Source: Streptomyces sp. Root431 (GTDB lineage Bacteria > Actinomycetota > Actinomycetes > Streptomycetales > Streptomycetaceae). From it: 64,000 nt of DNA. The stretch's first letter is position 1, and every line of letters starts with the position of its first letter. Position numbers and translations under genes: made by a program. The DNA lies in the NCBI RefSeq assembly GCF_001426585.1, contig NZ_LMEI01000002.1, forward strand, positions 429 through 64,428, written 5' to 3'. The notes under the pieces were generated by a model. The model had not been told where the DNA came from. It made no database searches and saw only the letters and a list, made by a program, of their open reading frames with translations. Shown piece after piece: positions 22,457-30,794 of the stretch.

Positions 22457-23407
22457 ATGGCGCATGAGTACAGGTCACAGCCTCGGCTGTCACCGAACAG
22501 TAACGAAGAAGACATGGGACTGCTGCTGGCCCCGAGGCTCGCGTACTTCGCCGCCGTCGCCCGGCACGAGCACGTGACCCGGGCCGCGGCCGAGATGGGC
22601 GTGCCGCAGTCCACGCTCTCCCGGGCGATGGTCCGGCTCGAACAGGACCTCGGCGTCTCGCTCTTCGCCCGCCGCGGCCGCACGGTCTCCCTCACCCCGG
22701 CCGGCCGCCGCTTCCTCACCGCCGCCGAGAAGGCGCTCGCCGAGGTCGAACGGGCCGCAGACACCGTACGGGCCGATGCCGACCCCGCCGCCGGCCGCGT
22801 CGCCTTCGGCTTCCTCCACACCATGGGCTCCGAGACCGTCCCCGGCCTCATCCGCGCCTTCCGCGTCGACCACCCGCGCGTCCGCTTCACCCTCGTCCAG
22901 AACTACGGCGAGGCCATGATCGAGCGGCTCAGGGCCGGCGACCTCGACCTCTGTCTGACCTCGCCCGTGCCGGACGCCCCCGACCTCGTCGCCCGGCGCC
23001 TCGACGAGCAGCGGCTCCGGCTCGTCGTCCCCGACGACCACCGGCTCGCGGGCCGCCGCCGCGTCCGCCTCGCCGAGGCCGCCGACGAGACCTTCGTGAC
23101 CCTGGAGCCGGGGTACGGGCTCCGCCGCATCACCGACGACCTGTGCGCCGAGGCCGGCTTCAAGCCCCGCGTCGCCTTCGAGGGCGAGGAGGCCGAGACC
23201 CTCCGCGGCCTGGTCGCCGCGGGCCTCGGCGTCGCCCTCCTGCCGCCCCCCGCCGTCCCGCGCCCCGGCGTCGTCGAACTCACCGTCACCGCGCCGCGCG
23301 CGGTCCGCGAGATCGGCGTCGCCTGGCTCGACGGCCACCCCGACACGGCGCCGGTCGCCGCCTTCAAGAAGTTCCTCCTGAGCAGGCGAGGCCACCTGCT
23401 CCCCTAA
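22457..23407 (+). CDS. LysR-family transcriptional regulator
   Basis: 316 residues from the ATG at 22457; an in-frame ATG at 22421 would add twelve residues. The N-terminal helix-turn-helix is standard (LAYFAAVARHEHVTRAAAEM, VPQSTLSRAMVRLEQDLGVSLF, then RGRTVSLTPAGRRFL), followed by the periplasmic-binding-like sensor domain (VAFGFLHTMGSETVPGLIRAF ... GYGLRRITDDLCAEAGFKPR ... LVAAGLGVALLPP). It is divergent from the MFS transporter, and the short shared promoter suggests control of that gene and of itself. Its stop overlaps the stop of the convergent hydrolase-like gene. Confidence 0.9.
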   Translation: MAHEYRSQPRLSPNSNEEDMGLLLAPRLAYFAAVARHEHVTRAAAEMGVPQSTLSRAMVRLEQDLGVSLFARRGRTVSLTPAGRRFLTAAEKALAEVERAADTVRADADPAAGRVAFGFLHTMGSETVPGLIRAFRVDHPRVRFTLVQNYGEAMIERLRAGDLDLCLTSPVPDAPDLVARRLDEQRLRLVVPDDHRLAGRRRVRLAEAADETFVTLEPGYGLRRITDDLCAEAGFKPRVAFEGEEAETLRGLVAAGLGVALLPPPAVPRPGVVELTVTAPRAVREIGVAWLDGHPDTAPVAAFKKFLLSRRGHLLP

Positions 23408-24180
23408 CGCCGCCGGTACGAGCCCCCGAAGCCCGCCGCGAGCGGCATCCGCAGGCCCAGCGGCGGGGGCGCCGCCAGCGCGTCCGCCACCGGCCGGGCC
23501 ACCGGCCGGGAGAAGAGCGCGCCCAGCGCGAAGTCCGCGGCGAGGGCCTGCACCTCGGCCGCGTACTGGCGCAGCGCGTGACCGTCCGAGTGGACCTCGA
23601 AGCGGCAGGTGTCGCGGTTGGCCTTCTTCGCCCGCGCCGCGAAGCGGAACGACAACTCGGGGTCCGTACGGGCGTCGTTCGTGCCGTGCACGATCAGCAC
23701 GCGCCGCCCCACCAGCTGCCGTACCGGCTCCGGCTCCGCCGCCACGTCGTCCTCCGGCAGCCACGGGGCAAGCGCGAGGACCGCGCCGACGGCGTCGTGC
23801 CCGGCGGCCCGCAGCGCCGCCCGCGCCCCCATCCCGTGGCCGACGAGACACACGGGGACGTCGCCGTACCGGCGCACCGCCTCCCCGACCGCCCACGAGG
23901 CGTCCGCCGCGAGCTCCGCGTCCGAACCGTTCCAGCCGCGCCCCCGGTAGCGCACCACATGACCGACGAGCCCCTCGGCCCGCCCGGCCCTGACGAGCGC
24001 CCGCCCGAGCGGCAGCACACCCAGGTGCGCCCACGGCGAAGCGCGCCGTCCCGACATCGGCTCGCCGTCCGGCAGCAGCAGCACCACGCCGCCCACCGCC
24101 GCCGACCGAGAACCTCCAACAGGGCGGCCGAGCCGGGGTCTCCGGGTCTCGGACGGCCCCACGAGTGCGTAGTGCGCCAT
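23404..24180 (-). CDS. Alpha/beta-hydrolase-fold protein lacking the usual nucleophile serine
   Basis: 258 residues. The fold is recognisable from VVLLLPDGEPMSGRR, LVGHVVRYRGRGWNG, VCLVGHGMGARAALRAAG, VLIVHGTNDARTDPELS and the C-terminal EVHSDGHAL, which supply the elbow, acid and histidine regions of an alpha/beta hydrolase. The nucleophile elbow reads GHGMG instead of GxSxG, so the serine is replaced by glycine. Either it is not a hydrolase or it uses another residue. The gene is convergent with the LysR gene, with overlapping stop codons (23404-23407). It is transcribed away from the secreted repeat protein region. Function unknown. Confidence 0.75.
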   Translation of the reverse strand: MAHYALVGPSETRRPRLGRPVGGSRSAAVGGVVLLLPDGEPMSGRRASPWAHLGVLPLGRALVRAGRAEGLVGHVVRYRGRGWNGSDAELAADASWAVGEAVRRYGDVPVCLVGHGMGARAALRAAGHDAVGAVLALAPWLPEDDVAAEPEPVRQLVGRRVLIVHGTNDARTDPELSFRFAARAKKANRDTCRFEVHSDGHALRQYAAEVQALAADFALGALFSRPVARPVADALAAPPPLGLRMPLAAGFGGSYRRR

Positions 24181-24316
24181 GGTGGAACAGTCTCAGAAGC
24201 CGAGGTGTACGCCACCCGTACACGCGGTCACTGTTACGTATCGCCATGGGAGCGAACGGCCGCCGCTGCTCAGCGTGTTCGAAGCGGCGGCGCTCCCGCC
24301 CGGCGAGCTTCCCGGG

Positions 24317-24343
24317 GCGGCGGCCCGTCCCGCGGGCCGCCGC
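24317..24343 (-). terminator. Hairpin downstream of the secreted repeat protein gene
   Basis: A perfect 11-base stem GCGGCGGCCCG (24317-24327) with 24333-24343 and a five-base loop, starting six bases past the stop of the minus-strand gene. No U-run follows, as is common in Streptomyces terminators. Confidence 0.55.
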
Positions 24344-24348
24344 TTCAC

Positions 24349-24780
24349 TCACCCGGCAGCGCCCGTCTTCCCGGCCGCGCCCGTCTTCCCGGCCGCGCCC
24401 GTCTTCCCGGCCGCGCCCGTCGTCTCCGTGGTGCCCGTCTTGCCCGTGGCGGCCGTCGTTCCGGTGGTAGCGGTCTTGTCGGTCGTACCGAGGAGCGAGC
24501 TCGTGTTGATGAGCCCCCTCGTGCCGACGAGCTCGCTCGGGTCGAGGATCCTGGCCGCGTCGAGGAGCGAGATGTCGCCCAGGAGCTCCGGAGCGAAGCT
24601 CAGCGACTGCGTGCAGGAGCCGAAGATGCCCTGGCAGCTGTCGGTGAGGGTGTCGGCCCCTCCACCGCGTACGGAGGTCACTGCCGGAGCACCGCCGGTG
24701 AGGGCCTGCGCCGTGCCGACCATGCCGAGCGTCAGGGCGCCCGCCGAGAGGGCGACGAGCAGCCCGCGGATGTATCGCAT
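24349..24780 (-). CDS. Small secreted protein with collagen-like GKTGAA tail repeats
   Basis: 143 residues from ATG 24780; AAGGAAGGACG lies just upstream. The signal peptide MRYIRGLLVALSAGALTLG...AQA is followed by a region with two cysteines (DSCQGIFGSCTQ) and LLGDISLLDAARILDPSELV. The last 40 residues are Thr/Gly/Ala/Lys-rich, ending in three GKTGAA units. These units are encoded by exact 18-base tandem repeats at 24361-24414. Triplet periodicity with Gly every third residue resembles bacterial collagen-like tails, but the stretch is short. I do not recognise a function. It lies upstream of add but on the other strand. Confidence 0.65.
   Translation of the reverse strand: MRYIRGLLVALSAGALTLGMVGTAQALTGGAPAVTSVRGGGADTLTDSCQGIFGSCTQSLSFAPELLGDISLLDAARILDPSELVGTRGLINTSSLLGTTDKTATTGTTAATGKTGTTETTGAAGKTGAAGKTGAAGKTGAAG
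24361..24414. repeat. Three perfect 18-bp tandem repeats inside the secreted protein gene
   Basis: GCCCGTCTTCCCGGCCGC occurs three times without change at 24361-24378, 24379-24396 and 24397-24414, with a decayed fourth unit after it. Eighteen bases are six codons, so gain or loss of units keeps the frame. Confidence 0.85.
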
Positions 24781-25002
24781 GCCACGTCCTTCCTTGATGC
24801 CGGCGGGATTCGGCTCCCGCCGTGCGGGCCCCACGTAACCGCGAGCAGGTGGGACCGGATGCATCCCGAGAAGGCGGAGTCGTCTCAACAGCCCAATAAG
24901 TCGTATGCGCGGAGGTCTGAACGCGGATCCTCTCCTCCCTGCGCTGTCGACGCGGCGGTACGGGGCGAACCGCGCGGCGCATCGCCGCGATCGAGGCGCG
25001 CT

Positions 25003-25024
25003 CTACGCGCGTAGGGGCTAGAGT
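25003..25024 (+). promoter_or_regulatory. Nucleoside-regulon operator and leaderless promoter of add
   Basis: A perfect CTACGCGCGTAG (25003-25014) is followed by a -10 hexamer TAGAGT (25019-25024) and, six bases later, the add ATG. The spacing implies that transcription starts at or next to the A of the ATG, so the mRNA has no leader. The operator occupies the spacer between -35 and -10. The 220 bases upstream hold nothing else I can identify. Confidence 0.7.
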
Positions 25025-25030
25025 GCGGCA

Positions 25031-26185
25031 ATGACGAGCCAGACCCCCAACGTCCCCACCGCGGACCAGATCCGCCGTGCCCCGAAGGTGCTGCTCCACG
25101 ACCACCTCGACGGCGGCCTGCGCCCCGGCACGGTCGTCGAACTCGCCCGCGAGCAGGGCTACGAACAGCTCCCCGAGACCGAGCCCGACAAGCTCGGCAT
25201 CTGGTTCCGCGAGGCCGCCGACTCCGGCTCCCTGGAGCGGTACCTGGAGACCTTCGCGCACACCTGCGCCGTCATGCAGACCCGTGACGCCCTGGTCCGC
25301 GTCGCCGCCGAGTGCGCGGTCGACCTCGCCGAGGACGGGGTCGTGTACGCGGAGGTGCGCTACGCCCCCGAGCAGCACCTGGAGAAGGGTCTCACCCTCG
25401 AAGAGGTCGTGGAGGCCGTCAACGAGGGCTTCCGCCAGGGCGAGCAGCAGGCCAGGGCCAACGGCCACCGCATCCGGGTCGGCGCCCTGCTCACCGCCAT
25501 GCGGCACGCGGCCCGCGCCCTGGAGATCGCCGAACTCGCCAACCGGTACCGCGACTCCGGCGTCGTCGGCTTCGACATCGCGGGCGCCGAGGCCGGCTAC
25601 CCGCCCACCCGCCACCTCGACGCCTTCGAGTACCTCAAGCGGGAGAACAACCACTTCACGATCCACGCGGGCGAGGCCTTCGGGCTGCCCTCCATCTGGC
25701 AGGCGCTCCAGTGGTGCGGCGCCGACCGGCTCGGGCACGGCGTGCGGATCATCGACGACATCGAGGTCGCCGAGGACGGCTCGGTCCGTCTCGGCCGGCT
25801 CGCCGCCTACGTCCGCGACAAGCGGATCCCCCTGGAGATGTGCCCCACCTCCAACCTGCAGACCGGCGCCGCCGACTCGTACGCCGCGCACCCGATCGGC
25901 CTGCTCCGCAAGCTGCACTTCCGCGCCACGGTCAACACCGACAACAGGTTGATGAGTGGTACGAGCATGAGCCGGGAATTCGAGCTGCTGACCGAGGCAT
26001 TCGGATACACGCTCGACGACATGCAGTGGTTCACCGTCAATGCGATGAAATCAGCGTTCATTCCTTTCGATGAACGGCTGGCCATGATCAACGAAGTGAT
26101 CAAGCCCGGATACGCCGAGCTCAAGTCCGAATGGCTGTTCCAGCAGACCGCTGCGACCAGCGAAGCTTCCCGTTCGGAGAGCTGA
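25031..26185 (+). CDS. add: Adenosine deaminase
   Basis: 384 residues. It hydrolyses adenosine and deoxyadenosine to inosine and deoxyinosine with a zinc ion. The metal and catalytic residues are in place: [17 protein letters not shown] (HxH), [29 protein letters not shown] (His and catalytic Glu), [14 protein letters not shown], and [13 protein letters not shown] followed by [17 protein letters not shown]. The last 25 residues are Ser/Glu-rich. ATG 25031 is supported by the leaderless promoter just upstream. Its product inosine is the substrate of the purine nucleoside phosphorylase at 43.3-44.1 kb, which has the same operator. It is a single-gene unit. Confidence 0.95.
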   Translation: MTSQTPNVPTADQIRRAPKVLLHDHLDGGLRPGTVVELAREQGYEQLPETEPDKLGIWFREAADSGSLERYLETFAHTCAVMQTRDALVRVAAECAVDLAEDGVVYAEVRYAPEQHLEKGLTLEEVVEAVNEGFRQGEQQARANGHRIRVGALLTAMRHAARALEIAELANRYRDSGVVGFDIAGAEAGYPPTRHLDAFEYLKRENNHFTIHAGEAFGLPSIWQALQWCGADRLGHGVRIIDDIEVAEDGSVRLGRLAAYVRDKRIPLEMCPTSNLQTGAADSYAAHPIGLLRKLHFRATVNTDNRLMSGTSMSREFELLTEAFGYTLDDMQWFTVNAMKSAFIPFDERLAMINEVIKPGYAELKSEWLFQQTAATSEASRSES

Positions 26186-26359
26186 GAGGCGCACCCGTGA
26201 AGGGGTTCGGAGCGACCGGGTCGGCACGACACCCGGTCGCTTTCCGGTGTTTGCGGAGGAGTCTTCCACTGGTTAGGTTGCAGAGCCGCTCTGCATTCCC
26301 AGGATTTCCCCTCCCGGCTTTCCCCGAAGCCCCCGGATTCCCCAAGGAAGATTCTCAAG

Positions 26360-26731
26360 ATGAAGCAGTCTGCCGCCAAGAAGCTCGGTGTCGCCGCTCT
26401 CGGTGCCGCTTTCGCCGCCGCCGCCGCGGGCACGGCCTCCGCAGCGCCGTCCCTGCCCGTCGGCGCCGACGCGCTGGGCACGGTGACCCAGGCCGTCCCG
26501 CTGGGGGACGGCCTCACCACGCTCCCTGACGGCGCCGGCGAGTCCCTCGCCGCCGGCCAGGGCGCCCTCGGCCAGGGTGTCGACCAGGGCGTGAAGACCC
26601 TCCCGGCCGCCGCCGGCCAGGCCACCCAGAACCTTCCGCTCGACGCGGCGGCCGGCGGCCTCGGCGCCACCCCGCTCGGCCCGGTCGTCGGCCTGCTCGG
26701 CGGCCTGCCGGTCGGCGGCGCCCTCGGCTGA
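26360..26731 (+). CDS. Small secreted Ala/Gly/Leu-rich protein
   Basis: 123 residues: a signal peptide (MKQSAAKKLGVAALGAAFAA...ASA) followed by a low-complexity mature chain rich in Ala, Gly, Leu and Pro with weak repeats (LGTVTQAVPLGDGLTTLP, GQGVDQGVKTLPAAAGQ, GLGATPLGPVVGLLGGLP). It has no cysteine and no recognisable domain. A second gene of the same general build is at 32530. GGAAGA lies upstream of the ATG. Such proteins are common in Streptomyces and are sometimes labelled ATP-binding without evidence. A strong terminator follows. Function unknown. Confidence 0.7.
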   Translation: MKQSAAKKLGVAALGAAFAAAAAGTASAAPSLPVGADALGTVTQAVPLGDGLTTLPDGAGESLAAGQGALGQGVDQGVKTLPAAAGQATQNLPLDAAAGGLGATPLGPVVGLLGGLPVGGALG

Positions 26732-26742
26732 TCCCGGCCGCA

Positions 26743-26794
26743 CACGCCGAAGGGGCGCGCACCCGGTCTCCCGGGCACGCGCCCCTTCGGCGTG
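26743..26794. terminator. Bidirectional intrinsic terminator
   Basis: A perfect 17-base arm CACGCCGAAGGGGCGCG (26743-26759) pairs with 26778-26794, with an inner CCCGG/CCGGG pairing. It lies between the convergent secreted-protein and PspC genes. Confidence 0.85.
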
Positions 26795-26808
26795 CAGGCG
26801 GCCCGTCA

Positions 26809-27009
26809 CTACCAGGCCGTGGTCGCGCTCTTCTCCGCCGGCAGGAACACCCACAGCGCCAGGTAGAGCAGGAACTGCGGGCCGGGCAGCAGACACGAGG
26901 CCAGGAAGATCAGGCGCATCGTCGTCGCGGAGGTGCCGAAGCGCCGGGCCAGCGCCGCGCACACTCCACCGATCATCCGTCCGTTCTGGGGGCGGGCGAG
27001 AGCGGCCAT
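26809..27009 (-). CDS. Small PspC-domain membrane protein
   Basis: 66 residues forming one PspC domain: LARPQNGRMIGGVCAALARR, then FGTSATTMRLIFLASCLLPG and one hydrophobic segment FLLYLALWVFLPAE. PspC-like proteins sit in the membrane and take part in envelope-stress responses. In Streptomyces they occur singly or fused to sensor kinases. The gene is alone on its strand here, downstream of a VanZ-like gene. The ATG at 27009 is preceded by AAGGAG. Confidence 0.85.
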   Translation of the reverse strand: MAALARPQNGRMIGGVCAALARRFGTSATTMRLIFLASCLLPGPQFLLYLALWVFLPAEKSATTAW

Positions 27010-27100
27010 GGTGGGCTCCTTCGGAGTCGTTTCCGGGAGCCGCTCCGTCGGGCTCCCGATGACTCCATACTGCCGCCGGGAGGGGGCACGAAGCGTCGGT

Positions 27101-27649
27101 CTACCGGGCGATCGGGACCCTGGGAATCGTCGGGGTCCGACCCTGAGGCGTCTCGTCCCGCAGGAGGGGGGAACCCTCAGTGGACCCCGTCCCGGCGGAG
27201 GACTCCGCCCGGACCGCCTCCGACCTGCGGCGCAGCCGCGCCCGGCCGAAGGGCACGAAGAGGACGTGGGCGAGCGCCACCCCGGCCGTGTTCAGGAGTA
27301 CGGAGTCCACGTCCACGACCTGGCCCGGCACGGCGGTCTGCAGCAGCTCCACGGCAAGGGACACCAGCGCACCGGCGGCGGTCGTCCGGGTCAGCGAGGC
27401 CCAGCGGGAGACGTCGAGCCGTCCGTCGGCCATCGGGAGCAGCACCCCGAGCGGGGCCAGGAGCAGCAGTCCCTCGGCGATCAGCCGGGCCGCCTCGGCG
27501 CCGCCGAGGGCCAGATCGGCCCGCAGCCCGGCCAGCGGGATCGTGTTCGGCGCGGTCACCCAGGCGACGTCCCGTGGCCGCAGGCTGACCCAGGCGACGA
27601 GCAGCAGATGCGCGAGGAGGAGAGCGAACCCCACCACGCGGACGACCAT
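27101..27649 (-). CDS. VanZ-family membrane protein
   Basis: 182 residues from ATG 27649; a GTG at 27703 would add eighteen. Four hydrophobic segments carry the VanZ pattern: WVSLRPRDVAWVTAPNTIPL, LLLLAPLGVLLPMAD, AGALVSLAVELLQTAVPGQ and VVDVDSVLLNTAGVALAHV. VanZ proteins are linked to teicoplanin resistance in enterococci, but most members have no known role. The C-terminal 45 residues are a charged, Ser/Thr/Pro-rich tail. The gene is monocistronic between the PspC gene and the afsQ lipoprotein gene. No resistance genes are nearby. Confidence 0.83.
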   Translation of the reverse strand: MVVRVVGFALLLAHLLLVAWVSLRPRDVAWVTAPNTIPLAGLRADLALGGAEAARLIAEGLLLLAPLGVLLPMADGRLDVSRWASLTRTTAAGALVSLAVELLQTAVPGQVVDVDSVLLNTAGVALAHVLFVPFGRARLRRRSEAVRAESSAGTGSTEGSPLLRDETPQGRTPTIPRVPIAR

Positions 27650-27755
27650 GGCGGCATTGCCGCCCGAACCTTGACGCTGCACGCCCCCCAAGACGCTCAC
27701 CACGGCGGAATCGGTTCCGCCGCTGGGGAACGGCCCGCGGAGTCACCCGGTGGGC

Positions 27756-28526
27756 TCAGCCCGCGGGCGCCGTCCCCGGGGCCTCCGGGACGACCGTCGT
27801 ACCGGCCGTCGCCGGGGGCGCGGTCGTCGGCGGGGTGGACTCCGGGCGCTCCTTCAGCTCCGTCGTGCACTGGTAGCGCTTCGGCGCGTACGGGCCGGGG
27901 CCGCCGAGCAGGACCGATTGCTCGCCCGCGCCGGCCGAGCTCGCCGAGAAGGTGCAGACGATCTGCGAGAGCGCTATCGGTGTCAGGTCCTCCGGCTGCC
28001 GGCTCAGCCGCAGCGTGCCCGCCGGGTCGCCCTTGTGCGCGCCGCCGACCACGAGCGGACCGCGCACCGCGGTCGTGAACCCGGCCTGCCGCTCGTCGTC
28101 CGAAGGCTCGGCGAGGAGCTGCGCGAGCAGCCCCGTGGCCGTCGCCACCGGATTGCCGCCCGCCTTCTCCTCCGGCAGCGGCGTCCTGCGGTCCACGGCC
28201 TCCAGCTGCGAGCCGCACACCAGGAACACCCGGACGGGCACGCCCTGCGCGGCCGTCGCCGACGGGCTCTGCCCGGCCACGCTGCACGGCACCCGGGACG
28301 GAGCCGCGCCCGCGTCCACCGGGACGGACGTCGTCCTGATGCCGCAGCCCGTGACGAGCGCGGTGAGCGCGGCGGCCACCAGGACGCCCGTACCGGCCGA
28401 CCGGCCACCGGCCGTACGCCCGAGAACCGACCGGCCACCGACCGACCGGCCACCGGCCGTACCGCCAAGAACCGACCGGCCGCCGACCGAGCCGCCGGCC
28501 GTACGCCCGAAGGTGCGGCGTCTCAC
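27756..28526 (-). CDS. Lipoprotein of the afsQ locus
   Basis: 256 residues. A lipobox (AALTALVTGC at about residues 52-61) marks a membrane-anchored lipoprotein. The mature chain has PVRVFLVCGSQLEAVDRRTP and a segment TATGLLAQLLAEPSDDERQAGFTTAV resembling GerMN domains, then a Pro/Thr-rich end. The 45 residues before the signal peptide are made of repeats (GGRSVLGGTAGG-like), which is unusual for a signal sequence. GTG 28526 overlaps the afsQ2 stop (GTGA), so the gene is the third cistron of the afsQ1-afsQ2 operon. It may affect sensing by AfsQ2; this is inference from position. Confidence 0.8.
   Translation of the reverse strand: MRRRTFGRTAGGSVGGRSVLGGTAGGRSVGGRSVLGRTAGGRSAGTGVLVAAALTALVTGCGIRTTSVPVDAGAAPSRVPCSVAGQSPSATAAQGVPVRVFLVCGSQLEAVDRRTPLPEEKAGGNPVATATGLLAQLLAEPSDDERQAGFTTAVRGPLVVGGAHKGDPAGTLRLSRQPEDLTPIALSQIVCTFSASSAGAGEQSVLLGGPGPYAPKRYQCTTELKERPESTPPTTAPPATAGTTVVPEAPGTAPAG
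28396..28512. repeat. Imperfect tandem repeats in the 5' end of the lipoprotein gene
   Basis: Units built around CGACCGGCCACCGGCCGTAC and GAGAACCGACCGGCC recur at least twice, with shorter pieces between them, encoding the GGRSV(L)GRTAGG pattern ahead of the signal peptide. The repeat looks like recent expansion inside a coding sequence. Confidence 0.65.
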
Positions 28527-30052
28527 GCTTCCTCCACCTCACCCTGGCTGCTGCGGGTCTGCACCTCGCGGGTGATCCCCGAGGCGTCCAGGGGCAGCCG
28601 CAGCACGAACACCGCGCCGTCCACCGTCCCGTCCTCGCCGACCGAGTTCGCCGCCGTGATCGAACCGCCGTGGATCAGCGCGTTCTCCATGGCGATCGAC
28701 AGCCCGAGCCCGCTGCCGTCCGACCGCGGCCGGGAGGCGCTCGCCTTGTAGAAGCGGTCGAAGACGTGCGGCAGCACTTCCTCGGGGATGCCGGGGCCGT
28801 GGTCGCGCACCGCGATGACCAGCTCGTCCTCCTCCGTGCGGACCGAGACCCGCACCGGCGAACCGCCGTGCTTCAGCGCGTTCCCGATGAGGTTCGCCAG
28901 GATCACGTCGAGGCGGCGCGGGTCGAGCGGCGCCACGATCCCGCGCTCGGCGTCGAGGTCGACCGCGTCGAGCCAGGCCCGCGCGTCGATGCACGCGGTG
29001 ATCTGGTCGGCGATGTCCACCTCGTCGAGGACGAGCCGGGCGGTGCCCGCGTCGAAGCGGGTCACCTCCATCAGGTTCTCCACCAGGGTGTTGAGGCGAT
29101 GGGTCTCGCTCACCACCAGGGCCACCGCGGGGGCGATCATCGGGTCGAGCGAGTCCTGCTCGTCCTCCAGGACCTCGGTGACGGCGGTCAGCGCGGTCAG
29201 CGGGGTCCGCAGCTCGTGCGACATGTCGGCCACGAAGCGGCGGCTGGACTCCTCCCGCGCGCTCATGTCCGCGACCTTCTTCTGGAGCGACTCGGCCGCC
29301 CCGTTGAACGTGCGGGTCAGATCGGCCAGTTCGTCCGCGCCGGTGACCCGCAGCCGGGTGTCGAGCTTCCCCTCGCCGAGCTGCCGGGCCGCCTCGCCGA
29401 GCCGGTGCACCGGGCGCAGCACGGTCGTCGCCGCGACCTGCGCGAGCAGCACGGAGCCGGCCACGGCGAGTGCGGTCGCGATCCCCAACGACCAGGCGAG
29501 CGAGTTCAGATCGGCCCGCTCGGCGGCCAGCGACTTGAACATGTACCCGGCGGGCCCGCCGCCGTCGATCCGCGTCCCGCCGACCAGGTACGGCGTCCCG
29601 CCCCGCTCCGTACGCTGCCAGAACAAGTGGTACGGATACGGGTTGGCCTCCGTCACCGGCCGCTCGGTGTCCACGGCGTCCCGCAGCGAGCGCGGCACGT
29701 CGGCGAGCGTGAAGTCGTCCGGGTCCGAGGCGCCGACGATCGGCTTGCCCGCGGCCCGTTCGCCGAGCAGCAGCACCTGGTAGCCGGCGCTGCCGCTCGC
29801 CATCTGCTCGGCGGTCCGCCGCAGATCGTCCTCGGTGGGCCGCAACGGCAGCGTCGCCGCCCGGTTCTGCATCTCCTGCCGGAAGTCGTTGAGCGCCCCG
29901 TCCTGGGTACGGGTGAGCACGGCCTCGCGGTTGAGCCAGTACGCGATGCCGGAGGCGGCGACGGCCGCGGTGAGCGCGACCAGGGCGAAGACGACGACGA
30001 GCCGCAGCCGCAGGCTGGAGAGCCGCAGCCGCGCGAGGATCCCCTTGCTCAC
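28523..30052 (-). CDS. afsQ2: Two-component sensor histidine kinase AfsQ2
   Basis: 509 residues. Domain order: N-terminal membrane segment (LRLRLVVVFALVALTAAVAA), extracytoplasmic sensor region of about 150 residues, second membrane segment (SLGIATALAVAGSVLLAQVA), HAMP region (RPVHRLGEAARQLGEGKLDT), HisKA with VADMSHELRTPLTALTAVTE (phosphorylated His), and HATPase_c with ILANLIGNALKHGGSPVRV (N box), VRDHGPGIPEE (G1) and GSGLGLSIAMENALIHGGS (G2). GTG 30052 overlaps the afsQ1 stop, fixing the start. In S. coelicolor AfsQ2 phosphorylates AfsQ1 on glutamate-containing medium and affects antibiotic production. Gene order here is identical, which is why the name is used. Confidence 0.93.
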   Translation of the reverse strand: MSKGILARLRLSSLRLRLVVVFALVALTAAVAASGIAYWLNREAVLTRTQDGALNDFRQEMQNRAATLPLRPTEDDLRRTAEQMASGSAGYQVLLLGERAAGKPIVGASDPDDFTLADVPRSLRDAVDTERPVTEANPYPYHLFWQRTERGGTPYLVGGTRIDGGGPAGYMFKSLAAERADLNSLAWSLGIATALAVAGSVLLAQVAATTVLRPVHRLGEAARQLGEGKLDTRLRVTGADELADLTRTFNGAAESLQKKVADMSAREESSRRFVADMSHELRTPLTALTAVTEVLEDEQDSLDPMIAPAVALVVSETHRLNTLVENLMEVTRFDAGTARLVLDEVDIADQITACIDARAWLDAVDLDAERGIVAPLDPRRLDVILANLIGNALKHGGSPVRVSVRTEEDELVIAVRDHGPGIPEEVLPHVFDRFYKASASRPRSDGSGLGLSIAMENALIHGGSITAANSVGEDGTVDGAVFVLRLPLDASGITREVQTRSSQGEVEEA

Positions 30053-30726
30053 GCAGGAACGTCCAGCCGGTAGCCGACGCCGCGCACGGTACGGATCAGG
30101 GTCGGCGAGGACGGCACGTCCTCCACCTTGGCGCGGAGCCGCTGCACACAGGCGTCGACGAGCCGCGAGTCGCCCAGGTAGTCGTGCTCCCACACGAGCC
30201 GCAGCAACTGCTGGCGCGACAGCGCCTGGCCGGGCCGCCGGCTCAGCTCCAGGAGCAGCCGCAGCTCGGTCGGGGTGAGTTGGAGGTCCTCGCCGTTCTT
30301 GGTGACCGTCATCGCGGACCGGTCGATCACGAGCGAGCCGTAGGTCGCGGAATCCGTCGACTCCCGCTCTCCGCGCCGCAGTACGGCCCGGATGCGGGCG
30401 TCGAGGACACGGCCCTGGACCGGCTTCACGACGTAGTCGTCGGCGCCGGACTCCAGGCCCACGACCACGTCGATGTCGTCGCTGCGCGCGGTCAGCAGGA
30501 TGATCGGCAACTGGTCGGTGCGGCGGATGCGCCGGCAGACCTCGAAGCCGTCGATGCCGGGCAGCATGACGTCGAGCACGACCAGGTCCGGCCGCTGCTC
30601 ACGCAGCAGCTGGAGGCCGTCCTCACCCGTCGCGGCGGTGGCCACCCGGTGGCCCTGCCGGGACAGGGAGAGTTCGAGGGCCGTGCGGATGGCGTCGTCG
30701 TCCTCGATCAGCAGCAGAAAAGGCAC
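30049..30726 (-). CDS. afsQ1: Two-component response regulator AfsQ1 (OmpR/PhoB family)
   Basis: 225 residues, the size I recall for AfsQ1. Receiver domain: VPFLLLIEDDDAIRTALEL, phospho-acceptor Asp in LVVLDVMLPGIDGFEVC, then IILLTARSDDIDVVVGLESG and YVVKPVQ. C-terminal winged helix: QLTPTELRLLLELSRRPGQA, LVWEHDYLGDSRLVDACVQR and TVRGVGYRLDVPA. GTG 30726 is chosen because the protein then starts directly with the first strand. Known role in S. coelicolor: binding to paired GTnAC repeats in front of sigQ, antibiotic and nitrogen genes. A matching site is present in the divergent promoter at 30795-30810. Confidence 0.95.
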   Translation of the reverse strand: MPFLLLIEDDDAIRTALELSLSRQGHRVATAATGEDGLQLLREQRPDLVVLDVMLPGIDGFEVCRRIRRTDQLPIILLTARSDDIDVVVGLESGADDYVVKPVQGRVLDARIRAVLRRGERESTDSATYGSLVIDRSAMTVTKNGEDLQLTPTELRLLLELSRRPGQALSRQQLLRLVWEHDYLGDSRLVDACVQRLRAKVEDVPSSPTLIRTVRGVGYRLDVPA

Positions 30727-30794
30727 GCCGTCATTCTGTCGCATGCGGCCGTCCGAGGACGACCGCTCGCGGACTCGCTTCCGTCCCGGCTCCT

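Noticed and set aside
24361..24414. Regular short repeats as a CRISPR array
   Set aside because: The 18-bp units are contiguous, without spacers, and encode the tail of a secreted protein; no cas gene is present.
22490..25918. An open frame of more than 1100 codons on the minus strand across the LysR, hydrolase and add genes
   Set aside because: It is a shadow of high third-position G+C. It lacks a start context and domain similarity, and the real genes on it have complete motifs.
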